From Neopestalotiopsis rosae (Eukaryota > Ascomycota > Sordariomycetes > Amphisphaeriales > Sporocadaceae), in NCBI GenBank assembly GCA_023078685.1, contig JALGAS010000001.1:6696001-6760000 (forward strand): a stretch of 64,000 nt of DNA. The letters are read 5' to 3'. This document shows, piece by piece, positions 34,439 through 46,183 of the stretch. The notes below the pieces were generated by a model that searched no databases, was not told the DNA's origin, and saw only the letters and a list, made by a program, of their open reading frames with translations. Numbering within the stretch: position 1 is the stretch's first letter; every line of letters begins with the position of its first letter. The position numbers and the translations under genes are program-made.

Positions 34439-36447
34439 AAGGGCACAACCATGGTCTGGAGTTCAGGAATTAAAGCGTTGAATTTTCATCTTATGCATCA
34501 AACGGTTTGTTTGGTTATGTACAAAAATGTACCATATATGACTTTTCCCAAGGCAGGGCGTTTGAGAAAGGCCCGGCAGCCACCAGGAGTTTCGGCCAGT
34601 CATATACTTTTTCCGCATATACACATAGAACAGAAAGGACGGGTTCGGTCGACTACGTGCGCAAGCGAGTGCACAGCATCGTGCCATTAAAGTCCTACTA
34701 TTTCTCAATCCTGCCTGTGGAGACGGGATCGATACCACAGCATTGAGACATCGTCCATAGAACGATTCTCTCGACACAAATGGAAAAAAGCATTTTTAAA
34801 TGTTCACCACATTTGCTTATAGATCTATGTGCAAGTTGAAAGCAAGTCTGTCTGTGACAATGATAGATTCATATAGCTGTACGATCTCTCTGCCAATACA
34901 TTGGAGCAAGGTCAACTCACACTTCTGTCAAGTGGCTCCAATTGATAAGGACGAGCCTACCCAGCGAGAGTTGCATACAGAAAGCAACAGTGTACTCTTG
35001 AGGTATGCCACTTGATGACGTGGAGATGCTCATTGTCTTAGATAAGCATTGGTCACCATGAAGCAAAGATGATGGATAGACAAACGTCGACGAAGACGGA
35101 CTCTGGCGCGCCTCTTTCTCAGGTTCCTGTTGTCATGGTTATGATGAAGTGGAGGGGACCCTGGCCAGACGCCCGGGTGTATAGGAGGACCCTTTGATGA
35201 AGAGCCGGAGCTGGTCTGGGGTTCCAGCTTGGGTCCAGGTGGGGGCGTTGATGCCACCATCGTGACTATACCGGACTACGTACTGCTATACTACACAGAC
35301 CTCGTCCAGTCTTCCGAAGAGGCGGGAGAATTTGGACAGAATCTAGCCAGGCTCCCTCTTTGCATTTTCGTTAGACCCCACGCAAACAGGCCTCCAAGAA
35401 AGGTCGAGAACCTCATTTTCAGTTCTGCGTGGCTTTGAGGGGTTTGCCGCAGTTTCAATAGCGGCGTGCACTAGGTTGGTACTACGGTGTGTCTAATGGC
35501 ATTTGGCGTACACCATGTTTGCTTGCTTATCACCAGTTTTGAAAAATCACATGCGTGGATTACACCAAAACTGGAGGCCACTAACATATGTACGTACTGA
35601 GAGAAGCAGCAACCCCCCCCCCTTCGACGGCAGTTCCAACAAGTTTCGGGAAGTTTCTTGGCTCTTGCCCGGACATGCAGGTCTTGTCTTTGTACAACAA
35701 GAGCCCCTTCCTGGCAAGCATGGTAAGCTTGGTAATAAGGGTAGCAATGCAAGAAAGAGCCTGGCAAGAGCAGGACGAATATGACGCCAGTTCGGCAGAT
35801 CATATTCCTTCCTCGAGACAAACCAGTCAAGGAACGTTGCGGCGAAGGGGGGAACTTGGTAAAGAGCTAGGCAATTGCTAGGGGACGTGGGGTGAAAACA
35901 GGACGATGGACAGACAGTACAACCTTGACATGATCGTAGGACGCATTAGGCCTGCCCTTGTCCTTGCCTGCCTTTGTTTGGCTTACAATGTGTTCATGGG
36001 CAAGACTGGTGAAATCGAGGCAGCCAAGGACCATGTCAAGCAAGTCGTGTCAGGTACTGTAGGCTACAGGTGCTATCAATATTCCGTCTTTACACTTGCC
36101 TGCCATTTGAGCGGCGCTATGACGTTGCTGGTCTGGCAAGTCTGGGCAACCAAGCTCAGCTTTGCGGCGCGCATGCGCATCGATCTGGGATGCGGGGCGG
36201 AGGGGCCCTTGTTTGAAAAAAAGACTGGGTCGATCTGGGCAGCTCAACGTCACTGGATCTGGGAACTTTTGGGAGGTAGCTCAAACTTACTGCCACCTCT
36301 TGAGTGTATATAAGACCTGAAGTTGACCAACAAACAAGTCTTCCTTTGTCTTTTACAATCATCATCTATTACAACAATAAACACCTCGTTTAAACAAACA
36401 ATTCAAGTTTCTCACAACTTCCCCACCTCAAAACACAAACATCCAAA
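34439..36447. other. Intergenic region and promoter of the small stress-type gene
   Basis: No conserved gene. A 135-codon plus frame at 35906-36313 overlaps the promoter of the next gene and shows no motif. A C9 run lies near 35612. The last 130 bases are an A/C-rich leader rich in CAA/ACA, as in highly expressed fungal genes. Confidence 0.45.
36307..36313 (+). promoter_or_regulatory. TATA box of the small stress-type gene
   Basis: TATATAA occurs about 135 bases upstream of the ATG at 36448 and is followed by an A/C-rich leader. Placement suits a strong, inducible fungal promoter. Confidence 0.5.
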
Positions 36448-36751
36448 ATGGACGCCATCAAGAACGCTATGTCTGGCAACAAGTCCAACACCAACGCTCA
36501 GGCTGGTGGAGCTGGACAGCAGTCCGACTACGTTGACAAGAGTAAGACATTATCCTACAAAATACAGCGATACATACCACAAGCATCCCATACTGACATG
36601 GCGTTCCATCACAGTCACCGACTTTGGTGTCAAGAAGTCCGGCCACGAGGGCCAGTTCGGTCGCGACAAGCAGGAGAAGGCCACCGACGCCCTCCGCAGC
36701 GGCTACGAGAAGATGACCGGCAACAAGGTCGACCCCAAGTGGTCCAACTAA
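36448..36751 (+). CDS. Small hydrophilic stress/conidiation-type protein
   Basis: Exons 36448-36541 and 36615-36751 give 76 residues: MDAIKNAMSGNKS at the start, a Gln/Gly/Ser linker, DYVDK at the exon junction, and a C-terminal half reading FGVKKSGHEGQF...EKATDALRSGYEKMTGNKV ending DPKWSN. This layout (amphipathic head, DYVDK, TGxKVxxKxSN tail) is shared by a family of tiny, abundant fungal proteins often induced by stress, starvation or sporulation. No signal peptide or membrane segment; likely cytosolic and partly disordered. The intron is 73 bases with a GTAAGA donor. A TATA box and CAA-rich leader suggest high inducible expression. The molecular role is unknown. Confidence 0.8.
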
Positions 36752-37085
36752 ACGATATGAATATCATGATACCCTCACGAGTCCTACGATCTCAAACACC
36801 CACCACGGTGTTAATACTTTAATAATATAAATCACGTCAAACTCCTACTTCAATCTGCTGTTCTCTTTCCTGTGATATGATGCTGTTGTATGAATGCAAC
36901 ACTAATATATGGGGATATCATCTTTTCGAAAGCTATTAAATACATACATCTGACGCCATGTTCGCTCATTTTTCTCGTACAAAATCAGACATACACAGCA
37001 TCAGTCTCGTAACTATATAAATCGTAGTTCAACCCGTGGCTTACCAACGCAACGCCAATACCGGAAATATCTTTCTCTGATTGAA
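36752..37085. other. Convergent 3' intergenic region
   Basis: Separates two convergent genes; AT-rich with tail-type sequence such as aataatataaatc near 36823. No gene seen. Confidence 0.5.
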
Positions 37086-37780
37086 TTAAGAATCGTAGAA
37101 TACTTGAACAGCCATGACCATTATCCACAAGAGGAACAGGCATCCAATCAATGCAAAAGCCCACAATGCTTGCCAAGACTGGCCTGTGCGATTGAATTAG
37201 TATTTGATACGGCATAAAAGCAACGAGTTCAAAAACGTGGAGAGCTAGTGAGTACAGAGGTTGAAAATGCAGAGGAATAGAAAGAGCTAAGTATCAAAAA
37301 CTCACATATACTTCTTTGCTGCAGCCAGGCGAGCCTCTCCTGGTTGCTGCTGCCGGGATCCTGGCCAAAGACGAGGCGGTTGCAGTTGGCGCTGACGGAG
37401 CCGTTGGGGCTCCAGAGCTCTATGCTGGTGACGATGAGGCCCACCATCCACAGGACGAAGAACATGAAGGCGCCGATGATGACGATGGAGGGCAGCAGGC
37501 GGCGCTGGGAGATGAGCCAGAGCAGCATGGCGATGTAGAGGATGGTGAGGGCGGCGACGGTGATGAAGTAGGGCATGTACCAGGGCACGCCGAGGCCCAG
37601 GACCGCCTGCTGCGTGATAAAGGTCGCGAACACACCGAGGATGGTGCTGGCGGCCGCCAGCATGATGAGCATCCAGACGTTGAGCTGCACCGCCGGCCAG
37701 TGGTACTTGTGGATGCGCTGGGGCACCACCCGCCGCTCCAGGACGACCGAGCTCGTGCCCGATGTGTATGTGGAGGCCAT
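37086..37780 (-). CDS. Four-helix (MARVEL-like) membrane protein
   Basis: Exons 37306-37780 and 37086-37183 on the minus strand encode 190 residues. After a short polar N-terminus (MASTYTSGTSSVVLERRVVP) four hydrophobic helices are visible: about 33-53 (VWMLIMLAAASTILGVFATF), 66-88 (PYFITVAALTILYIAMLLWL), 95-118 (IVIIGAFMFFVLWMVGLIVT) and, in exon 2, LIGCLFLLWIMVMAVQVF. A loop with SANCNRLVFGQD lies between helices 3 and 4. This topology resembles fungal MARVEL-type integral membrane proteins, but no sequence motif proves it. Without exon 2 the fourth helix would be lost, supporting the splice (donor GTGAGT, acceptor CACAG). Function unknown. Confidence 0.8.
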
Positions 37781-39620
37781 ATTGTGCTGCTGCTGCTGGT
37801 ACTATCTTGCCTTTTTTGCGCAACTGATTTTTTTTTATTTTTTCGGGCGCGGGCGGCTTGGAGTCGCCAATCCGCCGAGTCAAGGTCGTATCGCTCTCGG
37901 ATCTGGCGGACTTGGAACAAGACGAAATCGAGCAGGCGCACGAAGCTGTCGCTTAACGCTTTGTTCGCCAATTGATACTGTCTGGTATATATTCGCGAGC
38001 TCGTCAGAGATTCGAAAGTTCAAGACGCTGGGGCGCACTGCGATTTATATTCTATTTCCCTTTTGTTCTGTGCCGAGCGTTGGGACAATGATCGTAGATC
38101 TCGCCGGGGGGACACTTTTGCGTAGCGGCGCCAAAACGTTGTTATATGGGCACAGTTTCAAAGATGCGCGTCAGCCCAATGTTACCGCAAATCAATCGTT
38201 CTGCGATGGCCCCAATCTTCGTTTTCTTTCTTGCCAACTAGACGGTATTCGTGGCCGTTTCCCAAGTAGACTCGTCGAATAGGCAGCTATTGGGCTCGAA
38301 TGCGCTGCGACGACGCGCAAACGGGCTTTGCTTTTGGAGGAAGCCCCGCGACAAGAAACCTCTCTTGGTGCAGTGCAGCGCAAGTTGCTGCTTTGCGGTG
38401 GAGTCGGTTGCTGACCTGGCCTGCGAAGTTGCTGGGTCGCGAGAGGGCTGGTGACGCTATAAGACTGTAAGGTGCGTCGGCTAGAATATAGGTGTTGTCG
38501 TGGTTCGGGTATATCGAGTATATCTGTCGACTGAGAGCTCGTCGGTTGATTTGGGTATTGAAGTCTCAAACTGTCGACTAAAACGCGAAAACGTGTTTTT
38601 TTTTTTTTCTCTCTCCCACCACGTCAAGAATGGAACAATACACAATAGAATGCCATTCTCGTCCGAGGGCCATGTTGACCGGGGCACGGCGGTAATTTTA
38701 ATTGACGAGTACACGCGAGAAATCCAAACTGGGCGAACTAGGATCATTGACAGCGGCCTGCCTTGCCTGCCTGCCTACCTAGATCCTACCTAACCCGGAT
38801 CGTATGTAGACTTTTCGAGGCTCGGCCACCCGATCATAGAGTCGTCCTACCACACATGCTATGTACGTGTCTATGCACTACCACCTACGTACATATCCCA
38901 CATAAGCTTAGAGCCTGATCGTTTTGGACACAAGTCGTTCATGGAAGCAACCCAATTCCCCCTTATTACCAATCTTGCTTCTTGCTGCCATTTTGAGCAT
39001 CTTGGCTTGAATTCAATACATCGTCGTGTCAGTCAATGAGTGAAAGAGGTACATACTTGCCAGACTGCACGGATCCTGCCGGATCGCCCTAGGATCGCAC
39101 ACCAAGGAAACCCCTCCAAGCGATCTTTTGTGGGTGGCTGGTCAGCGAATGATAATATACTAACACAATGCGGATGGCTGGGAAATTGTTGGCGACAATC
39201 GCGTCCAGTACCTGCATCAACCGTAATGCAAGAAATAATAGCAATTGTGATGGAGTCTTCCAATGTTGATCGAACCGAGTAGATCCACAAGAAGAAAACC
39301 ACATGTCGCTATGCAAAAGGAAACCGAAAAGCCAGTGACTGATTATCTGACTGGACTTTCACAGGTAGGAACCCCACACGCGGCACATCATATCTGGGAC
39401 GGACGCTGCCTGCGAGGGCACAGTGATGCATTCAATCTACCAAAGCTCAAGCATCATCTCCCAGTTCCTGGACTCCAGCGAAATAGGAAAATCAATAACC
39501 AAAAACCCTTATGTAATATATGTAACCCCAATAGAAACGCCCACGACCATTCTGCCCAACACCAAAGACAGAGAAAGACGCATCATGTTGTTGTTGTTGT
39601 TCTCGCGATAATCATCTTTT
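37781..39620. other. Intergenic region
   Basis: No supported gene. Contains a 13-T run at 38596-38608 and a CCTG/CCTA-rich microsatellite-like patch at about 38757-38793. Frames at 39.26-39.72 kb are the 3' flank and antisense shadow of arginase. Confidence 0.5.
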
Positions 39621-40759
39621 TTACAGCAGCGACTCTCCCAACGCGCACCGGACTAGCGAGCAACCCGCCCGAACCGTCTCCGAAGCGCCGACGTGATCCG
39701 TCGCCAGGCTCGGGTTGACCTCGACCAGGTCAATGGCCACCAGGCTGCCCGTCTGGTGCACGCTCTCGCAGATGAAGTCCCCCTCTCGCAGGGTCAGGCC
39801 CCCGCGCACCGGCGTTCCCGTGCTAGGAGCCCACATGGGGTCGAGGGCGTCCACGTCAAAGGACAGGTGGATCGGGGTGTCGTTGCCAATGTGTGCGAGC
39901 GCCATCTCGACGACGCGGCCGATTCCGTACCTGTTGACATTTACCGTGGTCAGCTCCGTGAAACAAGAAAGAAAGGAGAAGGAGAATAAAAAGAGACATA
40001 CTTGTCAACATCAAACATGCTAAAGGCCTTGATGCCGTTCTCGCGCAGGATGCGCTTCTCGCCGGGGTCCACGTCACGGAGGCCAATGTACACGAGCTTG
40101 TTGAGGTTGAGCATGTGCTCCTCCTTGAGCCAGCCAAAGTACTCGCGCTTGTCCTCCTTGGCGAGGCCCGTGACAAAGGCGACGGGCATGCCGTGCACGT
40201 TGCCCGAGTCGCTCGACTCGGGCGTGTTGATGTCGGCGTGGGCGTCGACCCAGATGACGGCGACCTCGCGGTTGAGGCGCTCGCGGATGGCCTTTGCCGT
40301 GCCGGCAATGGTGCCAATGGCGATCGAGTGGTCGCCGCCCAGCGTCAGCACCATGCGGCCCTCGCGGGCCTGCGCGTACACCTGGTCGCACAGCTTCTCC
40401 GTCACGTTGCTGACGGCCTTGGGGTTCTTCATGTTGCGGTACGGCGGGTCCTCCTTGGGCATCAGATCCGTGTACAGGTGTACCTCGTCGTCGCCGTGGA
40501 GCTTGTAGTTGAGCTCATCCCGCAGCTGTGAGAGAAGACCGGCCTCGATCAGGGCCTTGGGAGCAGCGTCCACGCCAGGCTTGCACTGTTGATAGGGCAG
40601 ACATGACGGTCAGTAAAGCTTGTTGCCTAGCTTGCCAAACGTTTGAGAGTAATGGTCCCGAGGAATGCAACATACCTGACCACCCGAGAAACCGACGGCA
40701 ACGACGCCAATGTCCTCTGGGTTCGAGAGGAACTTTGACTTGACCATGGAGGTGTTCAT
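39621..40759 (-). CDS. CAR1: Arginase
   Basis: Three exons on the minus strand, 40676-40759, 40002-40585 and 39621-39930, give 325 residues, the usual arginase length. It hydrolyses L-arginine to ornithine and urea in cytosolic arginine catabolism. All manganese-binding motifs are present: GGDHS at about 111-115, DAHADIN at about 142-148 and SFDVDALDP at about 246-254; substrate-loop features such as NVHGMP follow the second. The N-terminus reads MNTSMVKSKFLSNPEDIGVVAVGFSGGQ, with a second possible start at Met5. Introns have GTATGT donors and phase-consistent acceptors. A TATATATA stretch at 40803-40810 lies 44 bases upstream of the ATG. Closest related enzymes would be agmatinases, but the SGGQCKPGV N-terminal and overall layout favour arginase. 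Confidence 0.93.
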
Positions 40760-41700
40760 TGTGACTTGACTAGAAGCTCTTCCAAGCTTTGTTTGCTGTG
40801 TGTATATATACGTATGTGTATACTTTGACAATTAGGACAACGGTGATCAAGCTTCTTGCGTAGTACAAGCTGGTCTAGGATGTAGGTTCTAGTGAGGAAG
40901 GATGTAGGAAAAGAGAACAAAATCTAAGAGCATGCAAGAAGAAGAAGAAAAAGACTGAAGGTGACTCTCTTTGTTATAAGCTTGACTCGAGGTTATGCTC
41001 GGATAGTCGAGGGATACGAGAGTACCTCGAGTACCTTGACTCCTTCGCTTCCTAGAGGGGCAATTGACTTCATTAGTCAAGTCTTTTGCTTGTGATCAAT
41101 GGCGGGGCTTCCCAATGGATGGATCAAAGAGCCAACCCAGCACCAACCCATGCGCTAAAACAACGCGCCAGAAGTGAGTTGAGAGAATGCCGGCGATTGC
41201 CCTAGAAGTGCCCTATCACTTTTGTCACGTAGGTACGTACGTGGATAGTTCTTGCTGGACATGGCTACCTAATTTTGAGCATTTTATAAATACTTATTCA
41301 TCTCATTTTGCACTGGCAACAGCGTTGACGAGAACTCGAACTCCAGTACCCTATTGTGAGGCAGCCCAGCGGGACTTACCTTTTGACACGAAACATTGAA
41401 CCCTCTACATTCCCTTAAAGGCATGTCAGAACGGCTTTACGGCCAAGTACGAGCGTACCAGGGAGCAAAAGACGTCAGCTTACAAGCATGGCCTCTTGTG
41501 CGCTCCGTGTTTCCGTGAAACAAGACAAACTTCCAAGGATAATGTCACTATCGATGCTCGAGGTTGAGCCTAGGGGGGACAGTTTCTAAAGAAATGAGCC
41601 GGTTGAACCCGACGGTTGCCATGTCTCAAAGTGCTCTCTGATGGATTGATGGATTGCTTTGATTGCGCAGTTGGCAGAGTGAGGCACCACAAAACAAGCG

Positions 41701-41950
41701 CTATACCCCTAAGTGATATATAACCGGGCGGACACCCAGCACACCCCACGACTACCCACGACTACCCACGACACATCCATCAACACTATACCCCTAAGTG
41801 ATACTGCACGCGAGGGCACCCTCAGCACTATACCCCTAAGTGATATTGAACCGGGCACCGAAATGCAAAGTGGCTTTTGAGGGGACATTTTCGCATTTTG
41901 CAACCTACGAACCACGCAACAGCACAGCGACACTATACCCCTAAGTGACA
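41701..41950 (+). repeat. Four copies of an 18-bp motif in alternating context
   Basis: The sequence ctatacccctaagtgata (last copy ...gaca) occurs at 41701-41718, 41786-41803, 41828-41845 and 41933-41950. Copies 1 and 3 are followed by a segment containing aaccgggc; copies 2 and 4 by a segment containing tgcacgcgag, so the array has an A-B-A-B structure with spacing of 85, 42 and 105 bases. A separate tandem of an 11-bp unit (cacgactaccc) lies between copies 1 and 2 at about 41748-41772. The core contains a CCCTAA telomere-like hexamer. On the minus strand the repeats would spell SLRGIV three times in a 92-codon frame, which I regard as a by-product. Confidence 0.75.
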
Positions 41951-43311
41951 TTGCACGCGAGAGGAGGAGCCATGCTGCCCATCCCAACTGCGAGATAAGG
42001 AAATCATGGGCACATTTTTAGATAATAGCATCCTTTACACTTTTGTCTTGTTAGTCATGATATCACTTTTGGGAATCCCGCACTCGCTGTCCTCTCTGTC
42101 TCTGTGTTTCTTCTTGCACACCGCCAGTGTCGTTTTCCCTTTTTACTCCGATGCTCCGAGGAGGTTGTGCGCGAAGGGAAGCTGACCAAGATGGATATCG
42201 TCAAGAGAGAAGACGACGTCTGAAGATGCTAATTAGATATGGAGGTGCGGTCATGCGGCTGCAGTCCTTTCTCTCTTGAGATATGATCCTCTCTCCCCCA
42301 AACTGGACCTTGCGCCAATTGTAATGCTTGTCTGCAATCCGGGGTCTCTTGTTACCTGCCGATTGGGCGAAGCTGGCGCAACGTGTGTACGGAATATGGG
42401 CCGCCCTTGACTATTCTGTACTGGATTCCCACAGGTTCCACCACCTTCATCCCCATGTCTTGTCTCCCCCCCAAACTTTGCCCAATTTGTGTTGGCGACG
42501 GAGTTTTTGGCAAACGTCCAATCCCACGACTCTCTGTTTGCCCAAATAGGCGCAGTATACTGTCTTTCCTTCCCCAATCGTGCGTTTGGAATTTTGTAGC
42601 GAGTAAGTGACTGCGGCTGTTCCCGCGCGACCGGGCCAGCGATTTAAGTAGAAGGATCTTGTAGCCGATGCGAATAGCAGTAATTATTCTGCATGATATG
42701 GGAGGGTAGAGCGTCAAAAAGAGATTACCGGGGCTTTGGGGGAAGTTTGGACGTTTGCAAAAGCCGGCGCAAATTTTTCTTGATTTTTTTTCTCCGAGAC
42801 ACCATCACGGATTGGCTGTGTGCGTGCGTGTGTGTCTCCGCGCCCGCCATTCTGAACGATCTAATCTTATCTGATCCGCAATGCCAAGCAATCGCTAAGA
42901 TCAATTTATTGTCCTGCGAGTTGGGTTTCACTCGGAGGTCAGACTCCATATCCGAGCTCTTTACTTGTTGGGTTATCCCGGTATGACGTCTCCGGTCCTG
43001 CCGAGTTCAATTTTTCCTTTTAGTGATGATAAATTTCTCTTTGATCGCGCCAGCCCTGGGTACAAGAGCCGAGACCTACCGGCTTGTCTTTTCGATCTCT
43101 GCCATGAATCCGATATAAATGTGACCGGTGTGTGATGCTCCCATCTTGGGCGGCGGCAATGAGAGAAGTCGTGATGTAATGCATCAGTATCCAGAATCAG
43201 TGCTTGACATTTATCCGTATATCTCTACGGAGGATGACAACTTGGTCACCAGGCGTGGCTTCACTAAGTACTTAAACAAGCAGAACTTCGTGCACGACGA
43301 CCAAGAACAAA

Positions 43312-43584
43312 ATGGAACAAAACGGCAGCAGCAGAGAAGCAGCGTTTCCGGATACTCCCCAACGTTCCCGTAATGCGACGACGAATGGCTGGACAAGTAC
43401 AGCAAGTACTAGATGCTCCGGCCGTCGGTCGAATCCGCGGCAACGCAGCAACGAGAGCAACAGCAGCCACAACAGGAGCAGCAGTCTCGCGTTCCCAGAA
43501 GCCGCGAGCCTTGCCCTTTCCCAGGTTGCGACGGCGACGGCTCTAAGCGCCACCATGTGAAAGAAACGAACCAATGGAAACCTT
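43312..43584 (+). pseudogene. Possible decayed reading frame with two in-frame stops
   Basis: One plus-strand frame across 43250-43584 reads coherently (HDDQEQNGTKRQQQRSS, then DDEWLDKYSKY, then a Gln-rich segment and CPFPGCDGDGSKRHH) but is cut by TAA at about 43372 and TAG at about 43409. Both could derive from CAA and CAG by C-to-T change. Other frames here are Ser/Arg-rich and equally unassigned. This may be a relic or chance. Confidence 0.2.
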
Positions 43585-43666
43585 AGAATAGAATAGAAAA
43601 TGTATACGAAAGAATTTTTAAAAATAAAATATCTCCTTTATTTTTCTTCCCTTTTTAAGTTTTTAT

Positions 43667-44149
43667 TTAATTTAGAGAAAAAGAGAAATACAAAAATAAT
43701 CTTATGCGCTCCGGTTGGACCAGTCTGAGCGAGACCGCTTGCAACTGGTCTGCCATAGTTGCAGTCAGGAGGGAGTTGGTACTCAGAGCATCATCCAGAG
43801 CTCCTCCTGCTAGGACCCCGGTAGTATTGGCCATGGTACGGTTCAGTCGAGCTTGACGTTGTAGGTTTGTCTGAGCATTGTTGTTTGAGGAAGCCACCTC
43901 TTTAGGTCTCGTGCCTGAGTATATAACGTCCTTTGATCCAACTCCCTTCTTGGGCTCAGTCGACTGGGGAGCCTGGCCCTGGGGTGGCTCAACTCCGAAG
44001 AGGCAGCATAGGGGTAGGGAGAGAGAAAGATTGTGGTAGGTAATCAATCGGATTGACTGCTGGTATGATATTGAGCTGTGGTGCGATTGGCCCAGTGGTG
44101 CTACCAATTGTTGTACGTCATGGTACGTATCTGATAGTTTTAGAAGCAT
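43667..44149 (-). CDS. Unassigned open reading frame, doubtful
   Basis: A minus-strand frame of up to 160 codons whose second half (GTRPKEVASSNNNAQTNLQ, ANTTGVLAGGALDDAL) has protein-like composition. An ATG at about 44212 upstream in another frame begins MALKDQILVLMLNGQSIDSN and could be a first exon, but no clean splice joins them. No family recognised. Confidence 0.25.
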   Translation of the reverse strand: MLLKLSDTYHDVQQLVAPLGQSHHSSISYQQSIRLITYHNLSLSLPLCCLFGVEPPQGQAPQSTEPKKGVGSKDVIYSGTRPKEVASSNNNAQTNLQRQARLNRTMANTTGVLAGGALDDALSTNSLLTATMADQLQAVSLRLVQPERIRLFLYFSFSLN

Positions 44150-44533
44150 GCATTGCTATCGATGGATTGGCCGTTGAGCATCAGGACTAGGATCTGGTCC
44201 TTCAGAGCCATTTGTATTGCGACACACGGGAATGGACTTAGTAGCGAGATCGCAAAGAATAAACAGGTAGTGTATGAGATTTAATATAAATATCTCCCAT
44301 CACAAATCTGGCATTCTGCCAGCCATTATATAGCTTCTAACCTCTAATTAAAAAAAAAAAAAAAAAACAAATACACACAAATGAAAATGGCGTCTTATGA
44401 CCCTACTCTTGCAATATTTCGCTCCAGTCTCCAAGTCAAACCAGGGGGATACTGTCCCCAGCTTGCAAACGGCTGCATTCATCCCAATCAGCCGCAGATT
44501 CTTCTTTTTTCCCGTTCCTTTGCGTTGCCCAAC

Positions 44534-45540
44534 TCACTTGTAATCGCTTCGTTGCCTAGTAGTCCGTCCTCCCAGACCATCCTCCATGGCGTACTCGGGC
44601 TCCATGGCCGGCGTCTGCAGCCGGCTGTTGACGACCTTGCTGGGGTGCATCCAGATGAAGGCGTACGCCACGACGACCATGGGCAGGGCGTCAAAGATGT
44701 AGAGCCAGAACTCCTTGGACTGCAGCTCGCCGCCCTGGCCCTCGGCGTACTCGGCCACGCGGTAGATGCTGCGCACCATGATGAGCATGCTGGTGACGTA
44801 GAGGGCGTACAGCAGCTTGCGCCAGGGGGCCGCGGTGCGCAGGGATTTGGGGGTGGGCGCGCGAGCGATGCGCCGGTGGAAGATCATGGTCACGACGATG
44901 AAGAAGCCGAAGAAGAGCACCTGGATGCCCAGGCCGCCGAGGATGATGTTCTCGCCGCGGCGCACGTCGTCTGTGGATTTGGCCGTGGTGAGCATACCAC
45001 CTCCTGTTTCTGGAGTTAGTATATCTTGCTCCGCACGGGATACATGTGTCTAATTAGGCGGACGTACCTCCTCCCTGAGCAAAGAAAGACAGGACATCGC
45101 CGAGCACGAAGAATTTTGTTAACCATTTTGGCTTGATGACGGAGTAGTTGTCCGCTTCAAGAAGCACAATGAGACGGCCGAGGATCATGTAAATCGAGGC
45201 TGCGTATAGTGTCGGGCCGAGAAGCAGCAGGACCGACTGGATAATGTATGGATTTTTGGTAAAGTTGGGAGACTCTGTAGACGACATGGCGCGTCCAATG
45301 TAACCAACAGCCTCAACTGAAAAGATCAGGTTGGTCAGCCACAGGCAACAACTTGATCAAAAACAAATCGGTAAACTTACAGAGACATCCTATCACGAAA
45401 GGAATGAAGTACCAGACTCGGTTCCTTACGAGAAGCCAAATGTGATAGAGGGCTGCGATGGCGAATAATATGACGAATATGACCGCACCAGCCATTGACG
45501 GCTTGTACGCGTAAAAGACAAATGATATCACGTCTGACAT
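44534..45540 (-). CDS. RTA1-family seven-helix membrane protein
   Basis: Three exons on the minus strand, 45381-45540, 45068-45316 and 44534-45003, give 292 residues. About seven hydrophobic helices are visible, with RTA1-family hallmarks: MAGAVIFVILFAIAALYHIW, CLFEAVGYIGR across intron 1, YIIQSVLLLLGPTLYAASIYMILGR, FVLGDVLSFFAQGGGGG across intron 2, GLGIQVLFFGFFIV, and RSIYRVAEYAEG...WLYIFDALPM near the end. The GYIGR, PTLYAASIYM and D-x-x-S-x-x-x-Q-x-x-G-G-G signatures are diagnostic. Members (Rta1, Rsb1) are plasma-membrane proteins linked to 7-aminocholesterol/azole tolerance and sphingoid-base export. Splice joins complete the motifs exactly. Substrate here is unknown. A (TTGCTG)4 microsatellite lies just upstream of the start. 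Confidence 0.92.
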
Positions 45541-46183
45541 CTTGGCGGTGTGGTTGCCGGTTCGGTTCGATTTGTTGCTGTTGCTGTTGCTGTTGCTGTG
45601 GACATCTATTGGTTTGCTTATAAGATATTGCCTTAGGAGGAAAAATGTCTGAATATATACGTACCTTGACTTCACCTCAAAGAATGCCAAAAAGAATTTT
45701 ATATGTCTGCCTGAATCACGAATGTTTGAGACGCCAGGGTCTTTTCCGAAAGCAGTATCGAGGCTCCGAAGATTCGCGTTACAAGTCAATAAAAAACGAT
45801 CTATAATTCAGTGAGAAATTACAAAAGTGCTGCTTTGCGCCGTGTGGCTATGATAATAATAGCCAATCCCGCCCCTTGGGAAAGGGCCGGTTAGCCTAGT
45901 GAGGTGGCTCGTCTCCCCCACGTTGCCCGCAGCCGAGACCAGGAGTATAAACAGCTCGCGTTTTTCGGGTTCGTACCCACAACACTGATTCGGATCGATC
46001 TAGGCCAGGTCTCTATCGGCACGGTAGACAATGTTTTTAGAATGACATAAGCACAATATACTGTGAATTTGCATGAAAGGATTTTCAAAAATACTAGTAT
46101 CTTCAAGGGTGATGGTGTCAAGACTGGATGTGGAAGCGAGTTGTCAAGTCATGCCTTATGAAGATGTTGTATTCACTGAGTAT
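45541..46183. other. Intergenic region
   Basis: Promoter side of the RTA1 gene and 3' side of the next minus-strand gene. Around 45890-45990 a D-arm-like AGCC/GGCT and a GGGTTCGTACCC segment hint at a tRNA, but no acceptor stem forms. No gene supported. Confidence 0.5.
45575..45598 (+). repeat. (TTGCTG)4 hexanucleotide microsatellite
   Basis: Four perfect TTGCTG units in the 5' leader of the RTA1-family gene, 35 bases upstream of its ATG; on the transcript this is (CAGCAA)4. Confidence 0.8.

Larger units (their letters stand above)
40760..44533. other. 3.8-kb intergenic region with repeats and doubtful small frames
   Basis: Besides the repeat array at 41.7-41.95 kb and the two doubtful reading frames listed separately, nothing recognisable is seen. 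An 18-A run occurs at 44350-44367. Confidence 0.5.

Noticed and set aside
35906..36313. 135-codon plus frame upstream of the small stress-type gene
   Set aside because: It runs through the probable promoter including the TATA box, lacks motifs and has no independent promoter or conserved content.
37302..37975. Long overlapping frames on both strands over the four-helix membrane protein gene
   Set aside because: Only one minus frame yields regular hydrophobic helices and continues correctly through a splice; the others are GC-driven shadows rich in His, Arg or Asp.
41709..41987. 92-codon minus-strand frame with SLRGIV three times
   Set aside because: The repeated peptide is explained by the DNA repeat array itself; no start context, signal or homologous motif supports a protein.
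45880..45995. tRNA-like segment with a D-arm-like AGCC/GGCT and GGGTTCGTACCC
   Set aside because: No seven-base acceptor stem or consistent anticodon arm can be drawn around it.
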